NCBI GenBank assembly: GCA_022775105.1
Contig: JALFIX010000213.1
Span: 1 to 42,266 of the forward strand
Length of the DNA stretch: 42,266 nt
DNA from: Prevotella sp.
GTDB lineage: Bacteria > Bacteroidota > Bacteroidia > Bacteroidales > Bacteroidaceae
Reading direction: 5' to 3'
Shown here: in pieces, positions 34,506 to 42,266 of the stretch
How positions within the stretch are numbered: the stretch's first letter is position 1
Layout of the letters: each line of letters starts with the position of its first letter
Translations under genes and position numbers: made by a program
Notes under the pieces: model-generated
Databases searched by the model: none
The model's input: only the letters and a program-made list of their open reading frames with translations
What the model was told of the DNA's origin: nothing

Positions 34506-35405
34506 ATGAAAAAAATCAGAGCAGCCGTAGTTGGTTACGGCAACATCGGACGCTACACCGTCCAGGCACTCGAAGCTGCCAATGACTTCGAAATTGCAGG
34601 TATCGTAAGACGTAATGGAGCCGAGAACAAACCGGCTGAGTTGGCACAGTATGAGGTGGTGAAGGACATCCGCGATCTGAAGGATGTTGACGTTGCTATC
34701 CTTTGTGCACCAACCCGTTCATGTCCGGATTTCGCAAAGCAAATCCTTCCTCTCGGAATCAACACCGTGGATAGCTTCGACATTCACACAAGCATCCTTG
34801 ATTATCGCAACGAACTGATGCCTATCTGCAAGGAGAACAACACCGTGTCGGTTATCGCCGCAGGATGGGACCCGGGTTCTGACTCAGTAGTACGCACATT
34901 GATGCAAAGCCTTGCCCCCAAGGGACTTAGCTACACCAACTTCGGTCCTGGCATGTCTATGGGCCACTCTGTATGCGTGCGCTCAAAGGAGGGTGTGAAG
35001 AACGCGCTTTCAATGACCATTCCTCTTGGCGAGGGTATCCACCGCCGCATGGTATATGTGGAGCTTGAGGACGGCTACAGACTTGAGGATGTGACAAAGG
35101 CCATCAAGGCCGACCCCTACTTCTCAAATGATGAGACTCACGTATTCCAGGTGGCATCTGTTGACGATGTGCGCGACATGGGTCATGGCGTAAACCTCGT
35201 GCGCAAGGGAGTGAGCGGACAGACTCAGAACCAGCGTCTTGAGTTCAACATGAGCATCAACAATCCCGCCCTCACCGGTCAGGTTCTCGTAAACGTTGCC
35301 CGTGCCTCAATGCGCCAGCAGCCCGGATGCTACACCATGATAGAAATCCCCGTGGTTGATTTCCTCGAAGGCAATCGAGAAGACCTCATTGCACATTTGG
35401 TGTAA
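34506..35405 (+). CDS. ddh: meso-Diaminopimelate D-dehydrogenase
   Basis: A 299-residue cytoplasmic enzyme that reductively aminates L-2-amino-6-oxopimelate to meso-DAP with NADPH and ammonia, a one-step branch of lysine and peptidoglycan-precursor synthesis. The Rossmann motif GYGNIG (10-15) starts the NADP domain. CAPTRSCPDFA, NTVDSFDIH, AAGWDPGSDSVVRTL (substrate pocket Trp/Asp) and FGPGMSMGHSV are the family signatures, as is the QQPGCYTMIEIP end. Length is typical. It stands alone behind a long structured leader and is followed by a repeat-rich terminator. Confidence 0.97.
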   Translation: MKKIRAAVVGYGNIGRYTVQALEAANDFEIAGIVRRNGAENKPAELAQYEVVKDIRDLKDVDVAILCAPTRSCPDFAKQILPLGINTVDSFDIHTSILDYRNELMPICKENNTVSVIAAGWDPGSDSVVRTLMQSLAPKGLSYTNFGPGMSMGHSVCVRSKEGVKNALSMTIPLGEGIHRRMVYVELEDGYRLEDVTKAIKADPYFSNDETHVFQVASVDDVRDMGHGVNLVRKGVSGQTQNQRLEFNMSINNPALTGQVLVNVARASMRQQPGCYTMIEIPVVDFLEGNREDLIAHLV

Positions 35406-35418
35406 TCTCTTTTTTTTG

Positions 35419-35456
35419 AGGAGTTAAGGAGTTAAGGAGTTAAGGAGTTAAGCCAA
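35419..35456 (+). repeat. Tandem GGAGTTAA repeat
   Basis: The unit GGAGTTAA is repeated four times directly downstream of ddh. The last two units plus GCCAA form the left arm of a 21-bp stem. Confidence 0.85.
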
Positions 35457-35526
35457 ATGATTTATGCGCTGATTCCCCAATGCGGTTATCCAACGCTCAA
35501 TACTATTGGCTTAACTCCTTAACTCC
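35436..35526 (+). terminator. Stem-loop downstream of ddh built from GGAGTTAA repeats
   Basis: 35436-35456 and 35506-35526 are perfect inverted copies (21 bp) with a 49-base loop. The loop is long for a rho-independent terminator and no T run follows, so transcript protection is another possibility. Confidence 0.5.
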
Positions 35527-35601
35527 TCCCTAAAATCATTAAATTCCCCCAAAGAAAACATAATTATCTTTAATTAATAAGGTCAATCAAGTTTTTTTAT
35601 G

Positions 35602-35609
35602 TAAATTTG
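35602..35609 (+). promoter_or_regulatory. Promoter of the alpha-2-macroglobulin-like gene
   Basis: TAAATTTG matches the -7 box. No clear -33 TTG is seen. The TSS near 35616 leaves a leader of about 70 bases. Confidence 0.45.
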
Positions 35610-35687
35610 TAGGCTGAATGATGCAAGATTTGCAATAAATGGCGCATTATTTCAATAAAAAAGTACGATTAAAGATAATTATGGCGT

Positions 35688-38600
35688 ATGAAAAAGATAC
35701 TGACTATACTCTTTGTAGGACTTATGTTCCTACCTCTCGCATTAGATGCGCAGAACTATTCTTCATTGTGGAAACAAGTGAAAGCTGCACAGGACAAGGA
35801 TATGCCGCAGACGGAGTATGACATGCTTGTACAGATAGCGGACAAGGCTGAGGCAGAAAATGCCTACGGACAACTGCTAAAGGCAAGGGTACAAGCGCTC
35901 AACGCCCTCGTCAACATCAACCCCGACTCACTTATGCCTGCCATAAAAAGGATTGAGGCATCTTACAACAATACTGACGACAAGGTGATGAAGTCGGTTT
36001 ATGCTGCCATTCTGTATAAAATATATGACGGACAAGGAAAACAGTACAACGGGCAGGAAATATTGGACGAGGAACAAGATTCCGAAGCCAAGGCGAAAAT
36101 GTATCGCAAGGCTGCAATCAGCGATATGCCTCTTCTTGCCAAGACAAAGGCAGGACAGTTCTCTCCACTCGTTATTGAAGGTGCTAACGCCAATATATTC
36201 GGTGGAGACCTGTTAAGCGTCATCGGAAATGAGACAGAACAGTATCTGCCTCTTTATGAGTATTATAACAAAAATGGCAACCGCCGTGCGGCATGTATTT
36301 CCGCTTTGAAATACGTGCAAAAGGAAATTAAGGAAAACACGGGACAATATGCTGTGAGAAAATCCCAATTGGTATTCGCGCTCGACTCAATCCTGCATAT
36401 CTATGAGGACATTGACGTGGCTGGTGAGGTGGCAATGGCAAGATACGATGCCATGAGCAAATGCAAGGATGTTACCACCGAAGAGCAAATTGGTTACATT
36501 CATTACGCTCTTGACAAATGGGGAGAATGGCAAGGTATGGGACAACTAAGAAATGCCGAAAGGACTCTCACCCGCTCGATGTTTACAGCCGAGTTGCCAA
36601 GCTGCGTGTTAAGGTCGGGAATGGATGTTTGGGCTAAACTTAAGAATGTCAGAAACGTGGGCACTGTAACAATGAACTTGTATAAAGTGGATATTGATGG
36701 TAAAAGGAACTATTCTCCGGATAACGCCAATGACTTCAAGTTCATAAAGTCAAGGATGAGTGAATATCCCTTGCAGACCAAAACAGCCAATTTTGGAGGT
36801 ATTCCGAATTATGAGATTATAAAGACTGACTCCATAAAGATTGACGCCCTGCCAAGTGGGGCATATCTTGTGGAGTTCTCAACTAACCCCGCCACCGAGG
36901 TTAAAAGGAATATACTGTGGATAAGCGACTTAACCACCATCACTCAGTCGCTACCTGGCAATAAGATCAAGTTTGTAGTGGTCAATTCCACCACCGGCCA
37001 GCCTGTCGGCGGTGCAAAGATTGACATCAGCACTTATTCGTCCAAGGACAAGTCAGTGACTCTCACATGCGACGCCAACGGCGAGGTTATATACCAACTG
37101 CCAAGCAAGTCTTCACTGAAATACTATACTTACACAGACAATGACAAGGCTTGTCTTAACTGCACGGTGTGGAGCGGCTTTAACTACAATGACTCAGAAG
37201 GAAAGGAAGAGGAAAACGTAAGCATTTTCACTGACAGGGGCATTTACCGTCCGGGACAGAAGGTGAAGGTGGCTGCTATAGTGTATGCCAAGGATTCATG
37301 GACCAAGGCTCATTCATTAGAAGGCAAGAGCATGACTCTCGTACTGCGCGACACCAACAACAACATTGTTGACGAACAGGAGGCAACGACTGACAAATAC
37401 GGCACACTGAGCGTTGAATTCAACCTGCCGGAGAGCGGTATGTCGGGTTCGTATTTCATTAAGGCGGGAGGACAAATCAAAAGAATACGTGTGGAGGAAT
37501 ACAAGAGACCGACATTCAAGGTGGAATTCCCCACTGTCAACACTAAGTATCAGGGCGGTGACACACTGAGCGTTAAGGCTAAGGCATTGTCATACGCCGG
37601 AGTTCCCGTGCAAGGGGCAAAGGTGAAATACCGTGTGGTGCGCCGACCGTCCCTTTGGTGGTCACCTTGGTACAGCAAGCATGTCAAAAACAAGATTACA
37701 GAAGAGGAAACCATCACCGACGGTGACGGTCTTTTCGACGTGTCCATCCCGCTCATACTACCCAATGACGGTAATGACAGGATGTTCTACAACTTTGCAG
37801 TGGAGGCCGACGTGACGGATATAAGCGGAGAAACCCACAGTGGCGAGATGGTCATCCCTCTCGGCAACCGACCCACTGCCATCAGTAGCAGCATTGCTGA
37901 AAAAGAGTTAGGTGACAGTCTTAAGAATGTAACCGTTTATCTCAAGAACCAAGCTGGTATAGATGTCAATACTCCCGTGAGAATGAGAATTGACGAAGGC
38001 GAATGGCTTGAGGGACGGACAATGACTCCTATACAGCTGCCTTCGCGACTGGCATCGGGCAAGCACTCTCTGTATGCCCTCTGCGACAGTGACACTCTCA
38101 GACAGGAATTCATCGTGTTCAATCTCGACGACAAGACTCCATGCACTGACACCGACGAGTGGTTCTATATATCTGCCGACCACTTTGCCGACAATAACAG
38201 TATCGTGACGTTGCAGGCCGGTTCATCAAGGGAGGACATACATGTTGTATATAGCATAATATCAGGCAACAAGGTGCTGGAGAGCGGACGCGAGAATATC
38301 AGCAACGCTCTTATCAACCGCACGTTCAGATACAAGGAGGCTTATGGCAACGGACTTCTGCTCACCTATGCATGGGTAAAGGACGGGGTATTGCATAACT
38401 TCTCACAGACAATCCAAAGACCTGTTCCCGACAACAAGCTCCAGATGAAATGGACTACTTTCCGAGACAGATTAGTGCCGGGACAGAGCGAACAGTGGAC
38501 AATGAGCATCCTCGACACCAAAGGCAAACCAGCTGACGCACAGCTGATGGCGACACTTTACGATGCCTCTCTCGACCAGATTATGAAGCACAACTGGAAT

Positions 38601-41195
38601 TTCAACATAAGTCTTTGGACTCCCATGCCATACACGTCATGGGAAACGACATACCGCGGAAGACTCTCTTTCTCCGGTCTTGCAAAACTGGCGAAACTGA
38701 ATTATACCCAACTTAGCTTGTCACATTTCGATCCCCAACTATTCTATATAGGACCGAGATACTATTTCTCTCCACTTATGCGAAATACAAGGGTTGGCGG
38801 TATGAAACAGAGTATGGTTGCCCTCGCCGCAAGCGGTATGGACAACGCTGCCGCAAAGGTGTTTGACCATGTGGCAACTGAATCAATGGCTGTGGTCGAT
38901 GATGCCGTACATAAGGAAGAGAGCACCGTTTCACAAGAGAAACAAAACGAGGACGTCATCCGTGAGAACATGAACGAGACTGCCTTCTTCTTCCCCAACA
39001 TCATTGCAGACAAGAAAGGCAATGCCGTCATTTCATTCACCCTGCCTGAGACTCTCACTTCGTGGCGGTTCATTGGACTGGCACATACCACGGACTTGTC
39101 CTACGGTATGCTCGAAAGCGAGACCGTGGCACAAAAGGAGATTATGGTGCAGCCCAATATGCCGAGATTCGTGCGCATGGGCGACAAGACTACTATCGCA
39201 GCCAAGATATTCAATACCGGCAATGCAACTGCCAATGGAGACATACGTATAGAAATGTCTGACCCTGAGACAGGTGCGGTTATCATGAGCGAGACAAAGC
39301 CGTTCAACGTGGAAATCAACAAGACTACAGCCGTTGTTTTCGACTTTGCTCCTACAGCCTCCACCCCTTCACTCGTGGTATGCAAGATTGTGGCTAACGG
39401 CACGAGCGACAACGGACGCAGCTTCTCCGATGGCGAACAGCATTATCTGCCTGTTCTTCCAAACAGGGAGTTGGTAACTGAAACTGTGTCTTTTACACAG
39501 ATTGGCAAGGGACAGAAGGTCATTAACATCGACAAACTGTTCCCCGTGAAGGACAATACCACCAAACTTACTTTGGAATATACCAACAATCCCGCATGGA
39601 TGATGGTTCAGACACTGCCGTCAATTGGTTCTGCACGTGACAACAACGCCATCGACCAAAGCACGGTATTATTTGCAAATGTTCTTGGAAGACATATCGC
39701 GGAAAGTAACCCGCGTATTCGCTCAGTATTCAACCTTTGGAAGGATGAGGCACGCAACGGAGGCGAGTCACTTCACAGCAGTCTCAGCCGAAATGCAGAA
39801 TTGAAAGACCTGTTGCTCAGCGAAACTCCTTGGATGACTGCCGCTGACAAGGAAGAGGACATAAAGCGTTCGCTCGGCGACTTCTTCGACGACAACACCA
39901 TGAATGCCCGTATATCTTCAGCCGTTGACAAACTGTCGAAACTGCAGAACGCTGACGGTTCATGGAGCTGGTGGAAGGGTATGAACGGCTCTGCATACAT
40001 GACCGCACAGATCTTGCAGACTCTTGCGCGTATGGAATTCATGACGGGCGAAAATGCAGATACCAAGGAAATGAAGGCGTCTGCTGCCACTTTCCTCGAC
40101 AAGGAGATTGTCAAGGATGTCAAGGAAATGAAGAAGAGAAAACTGCAATATTTCTCGTCCATACATCTGCAGTATCTATATGCCAATGCCATCTCAGGCC
40201 GAAAACTGCAAGGTGAGACGAAGGCTGCTTCCGACTACCTCATGTCACTGATGAAGAAGGAAATAAAGAACCAAACCATATACGAGAAGGCTATGACGGC
40301 TGTCATCCTCGCCCGTAACGGCGAAAGGAAACTGGCTGCCGAATATTTAAGGAGTCTCAAGGAATATACCACATTTAAAGAGGATATGGGCAGGTACTTC
40401 GAAACCCGACGCGCCACTTATTCATGGTGCGACTACCGTATTCCCACCCAGGTGGCTGCCATCGAGGCCATCTCTCTTGTTGCTCCTGACGACAAACTGA
40501 CAATCACTGAAATGCAACGCTGGCTGCTTCAGGAAAAACGCGGACAGATGTGGGAGACTCCCATTAATAGCGTGAATGCCGTTTTCGCTTTCCTCATGTC
40601 TTCCACGGATATGCTGGCACCCAAGGACGAGACTGTTATCTCCATCGACGGCAAGCGACTCGATATGCCAAAGGCTACTGCCGGTATGGGATATGTCAAG
40701 ACTGCAACCAAGGTGGACAAGAAGATGTCAACCGTTTCGTTCGACAAGTCTTCGGAAGGCACGTCATGGGGTGCAGTATATGCCCAGTATATGGAGAAAT
40801 CCACTAATGTAAGAAAGAGCAGTGAGGGTCTGGGAGTGAAACGTGAAATAATTCTTCCCGATGGCGGTTTAAAGGTAGGTGCGAAGATGAAGGTGAGAAT
40901 CACCGTGACATCTGACCGCGACCTTGACTTCGTGGAGATTGTTGACCGCCGCGCTGCCTGTATGCAGCCTGTGGAACAGCTCACTGGATATAAAAACGGT
41001 GCATACTGCTCTCCCAAAGACAACACCACCAACTTCTACCTCAACGTCATGCCCAAGGGCAAACGTGTGATAGAGACGGAATACTATATCGACCGCACCG
41101 GCACCTACCAAACCGGCACATGCACAGTCCAGTGCGCCTATAGCCCTGAGTTCCGTGCAACAGCAGGCGGAGAGGAGCTGAAGATTGATAATTGA
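35688..41195 (+). CDS. Alpha-2-macroglobulin family protein lacking the thioester cysteine
   Basis: An 1835-residue secreted protein with a signal peptide (1-21, ALDAQ). Its N-terminal region is helical; macroglobulin domains follow, including the MG2-type motif DRGIYRPGQKVKV near 514-526. The conserved segment FFPNIIADKKGNAVISFTLPETLTSWRF (near 1097) marks the region before the bait and complement-like domains, and an alpha/alpha barrel (about 1310-1650) follows. Bacterial A2Ms trap or bind proteases in the periplasm or at the surface. Where relatives have CxEQ this protein reads AIDQ (Ala1321), so covalent trapping is not expected. Its last codons lie in an ATTGATA repeat. The DUF1573 gene starts 42 bases later. 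Confidence 0.92.
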   Translation: MKKILTILFVGLMFLPLALDAQNYSSLWKQVKAAQDKDMPQTEYDMLVQIADKAEAENAYGQLLKARVQALNALVNINPDSLMPAIKRIEASYNNTDDKVMKSVYAAILYKIYDGQGKQYNGQEILDEEQDSEAKAKMYRKAAISDMPLLAKTKAGQFSPLVIEGANANIFGGDLLSVIGNETEQYLPLYEYYNKNGNRRAACISALKYVQKEIKENTGQYAVRKSQLVFALDSILHIYEDIDVAGEVAMARYDAMSKCKDVTTEEQIGYIHYALDKWGEWQGMGQLRNAERTLTRSMFTAELPSCVLRSGMDVWAKLKNVRNVGTVTMNLYKVDIDGKRNYSPDNANDFKFIKSRMSEYPLQTKTANFGGIPNYEIIKTDSIKIDALPSGAYLVEFSTNPATEVKRNILWISDLTTITQSLPGNKIKFVVVNSTTGQPVGGAKIDISTYSSKDKSVTLTCDANGEVIYQLPSKSSLKYYTYTDNDKACLNCTVWSGFNYNDSEGKEEENVSIFTDRGIYRPGQKVKVAAIVYAKDSWTKAHSLEGKSMTLVLRDTNNNIVDEQEATTDKYGTLSVEFNLPESGMSGSYFIKAGGQIKRIRVEEYKRPTFKVEFPTVNTKYQGGDTLSVKAKALSYAGVPVQGAKVKYRVVRRPSLWWSPWYSKHVKNKITEEETITDGDGLFDVSIPLILPNDGNDRMFYNFAVEADVTDISGETHSGEMVIPLGNRPTAISSSIAEKELGDSLKNVTVYLKNQAGIDVNTPVRMRIDEGEWLEGRTMTPIQLPSRLASGKHSLYALCDSDTLRQEFIVFNLDDKTPCTDTDEWFYISADHFADNNSIVTLQAGSSREDIHVVYSIISGNKVLESGRENISNALINRTFRYKEAYGNGLLLTYAWVKDGVLHNFSQTIQRPVPDNKLQMKWTTFRDRLVPGQSEQWTMSILDTKGKPADAQLMATLYDASLDQIMKHNWNFNISLWTPMPYTSWETTYRGRLSFSGLAKLAKLNYTQLSLSHFDPQLFYIGPRYYFSPLMRNTRVGGMKQSMVALAASGMDNAAAKVFDHVATESMAVVDDAVHKEESTVSQEKQNEDVIRENMNETAFFFPNIIADKKGNAVISFTLPETLTSWRFIGLAHTTDLSYGMLESETVAQKEIMVQPNMPRFVRMGDKTTIAAKIFNTGNATANGDIRIEMSDPETGAVIMSETKPFNVEINKTTAVVFDFAPTASTPSLVVCKIVANGTSDNGRSFSDGEQHYLPVLPNRELVTETVSFTQIGKGQKVINIDKLFPVKDNTTKLTLEYTNNPAWMMVQTLPSIGSARDNNAIDQSTVLFANVLGRHIAESNPRIRSVFNLWKDEARNGGESLHSSLSRNAELKDLLLSETPWMTAADKEEDIKRSLGDFFDDNTMNARISSAVDKLSKLQNADGSWSWWKGMNGSAYMTAQILQTLARMEFMTGENADTKEMKASAATFLDKEIVKDVKEMKKRKLQYFSSIHLQYLYANAISGRKLQGETKAASDYLMSLMKKEIKNQTIYEKAMTAVILARNGERKLAAEYLRSLKEYTTFKEDMGRYFETRRATYSWCDYRIPTQVAAIEAISLVAPDDKLTITEMQRWLLQEKRGQMWETPINSVNAVFAFLMSSTDMLAPKDETVISIDGKRLDMPKATAGMGYVKTATKVDKKMSTVSFDKSSEGTSWGAVYAQYMEKSTNVRKSSEGLGVKREIILPDGGLKVGAKMKVRITVTSDRDLDFVEIVDRRAACMQPVEQLTGYKNGAYCSPKDNTTNFYLNVMPKGKRVIETEYYIDRTGTYQTGTCTVQCAYSPEFRATAGGEELKIDN

Positions 41196-41211
41196 TAATT
41201 GATAATTGAGA
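41188..41211 (+). repeat. ATTGATA tandem repeat at the A2M stop codon
   Basis: Three copies of the 7-bp unit ATTGATA and a degenerate fourth. The first supplies the final codons and the TGA stop of the A2M gene. Confidence 0.75.
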
Positions 41212-41237
41212 AATTAGGAATTAAGAATTAATAAAAT

Positions 41238-42266
41238 ATGAACTTAAAAGACATACTTCAATTCCTCCCCTCGGGGAGGTTAGGAGGGGGCTTCGGGAGC
41301 TTAGGATTGGCATTGGCCCTTACCGCCCTACCCCTCTCTGCCCAAAAACTCCAAGTTATCGACAAGACTGTCGATTGCGGAAAAGTGGAATACAACAAGC
41401 CTGTGACCGCCACCTTTAAAATGAAAAACAAAGGTGGACGCAAGCTTATCATCTCTGATGTTAGGGTGAGCTGCGGTTGCCTGTCTGCGGAATATCCAAA
41501 AGAGGAAATCCCTTCTGGAGAAGAATTCGTACTGAAGTTGACATACGATGCACGACAACTCGGACATTTCTACAAAGAGGCTTGCATATATTCCAATGGT
41601 ACGAAAGAACCGGTTTACCTTACTATGACCGGTATAGTCAAGGAAGAAGTGAAAGACTACTCCAAGGCATATCCTTATAAGGTGGGCGAGATAAGGGTGG
41701 ATAAACTCGACCTCGAATTCGACGATGTCAACCGAGGAGACATGCCAGTTGAAGTCATCAACATTGTCAATGAAGGCTCCGCCGTGCTTGAACCTAATCT
41801 CATGCACCTGCCTCCATACCTGACGGCCGAATCGTCATACGAATATCTGAGACCCGGGGAACAGGGAAAGATTACGGTAACCTTGCACTCCGACCGCATC
41901 CATGACCTCGGTATCACCCAAACCACACTTCACCTTGCCAACCGCAAGGGCGACACCGTGAGTCCAGACAATGAGGTTAACGTCTCTGCTGTCCTTCTTC
42001 CGTCATTCTCACAATTGACGGAAACAGAACTGCTCAACGCTCCCCGTATTTCCCTCTCGGAAGAAGAAATCACGATGGACTTCGGCAACAAGGATAAATC
42101 ATCCGCTAAAGTGGACATCACAAATACGGGAAAATCCCTTCTCGTCATCCGTTCTCTCCACATGTTCTCGGATGCACTGCGAGTGACACTGGGCAAGCCG
42201 GAGCTTGCTCCCGGACAAAAGACCACCCTCAAGATCACCGCCGACCGCGACATGATGTCCAAGGCC
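41238..42266 (+). CDS. DUF1573 domain-containing secreted protein, C-terminus cut by window edge
   Basis: 343 residues are present. An N-terminal export signal ends near LPLSA/Q (36). Repeated Ig-like sandwiches of the DUF1573/ASH type follow. The first (about 38-130) has the hallmark FKMKNKGGRKLIISDVRVSCGC with paired Cys, then IPSGEEFVLKLTYD. A second follows, and a third begins near FGNKDKSSAKVDITNTG. Function is unknown; the fold serves as a surface or periplasmic binding module. The signal peptide is abnormally long because a G/C-rich palindrome (41264-41279) is translated as PSGRLGGG inside it. Probably cotranscribed with the A2M-like gene. Confidence 0.85.
   Translation, partial: MNLKDILQFLPSGRLGGGFGSLGLALALTALPLSAQKLQVIDKTVDCGKVEYNKPVTATFKMKNKGGRKLIISDVRVSCGCLSAEYPKEEIPSGEEFVLKLTYDARQLGHFYKEACIYSNGTKEPVYLTMTGIVKEEVKDYSKAYPYKVGEIRVDKLDLEFDDVNRGDMPVEVINIVNEGSAVLEPNLMHLPPYLTAESSYEYLRPGEQGKITVTLHSDRIHDLGITQTTLHLANRKGDTVSPDNEVNVSAVLLPSFSQLTETELLNAPRISLSEEEITMDFGNKDKSSAKVDITNTGKSLLVIRSLHMFSDALRVTLGKPELAPGQKTTLKITADRDMMSKA
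41264..41279. repeat. Palindrome inside a signal-peptide coding region
   Basis: CCTCCCC (41264-41270) and GGGGAGG (41273-41279) are exact inverted copies around TC, followed by TTAGGAGGGGG. From memory, elements of this kind are frequent between genes in Bacteroides and Prevotella; the copy number in this genome cannot be seen here. Confidence 0.75.

Overview
The window is chromosomal DNA from a member of the Bacteroidales, most likely Prevotellaceae. Four things point there: promoter -7 boxes of the TAnnTTTG type and an absence of Shine-Dalgarno leaders; the type IX secretion outer-membrane channel SprA; Prevotella-style C-terminal sorting tails; and meso-diaminopimelate dehydrogenase, a B12-dependent ribonucleotide reductase and a BtuB-like receptor. 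There is no rRNA, tRNA, CRISPR array, insertion sequence or prophage. The GH3 gene at the left edge and the DUF1573 gene at the right edge are cut by the window.

Layout. 1-5036: a GH3 beta-glucosidase (-), diverging from a DUF2264 protein and an MscS-type channel (+), which converge on a bile-acid:sodium-symporter-family transporter (-). 5199-13270: a three-gene minus-strand cluster of secreted proteins. It encodes a 1973-residue coiled-coil protein with dockerin, cohesin-like and sorting modules, a two-cohesin plus dockerin protein, and a one-cohesin protein with a sorting tail, and it ends at a clear terminator. 13271-14684: an inverted-repeat element, a stand-alone LytTR regulator, and an approximately 355-nt structured non-coding RNA with its own promoter and terminator. 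14685-18343: TonB-dependent receptor (+) converging on dnaA (-). 18502-23811: mlaD-like and amidase genes (-), then folB and nrdJ (-). 23899-25881: nitroreductase (+) converging on an outer-membrane protein (-). 25908-34072: ruvA-sprA (-). 34200-42266: diaminopimelate dehydrogenase behind a long structured leader, an alpha-2-macroglobulin-like protein, and a DUF1573 protein (+).

How the genes fit together. The cohesin/dockerin cluster looks like a self-assembling surface structure. Two of its proteins end in tails expected to be read by the type IX system, whose channel SprA lies 13 kb away, and the cluster contains both partners of a cohesin-dockerin pair without any carbohydrate-active enzyme. 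Cell-envelope functions dominate the rest: amidase, MCE protein, DAP dehydrogenase, MscS, A2M, OMPs and TonB receptor. A B12 link is suggested by NrdJ and the BtuB-like receptor. A second theme is short palindromic or simple repeats that form the 3' ends of genes or sit inside coding regions: the MscS insertion, the DUF1573 signal peptide, and the tails of DnaA, amidase, transporter and A2M.
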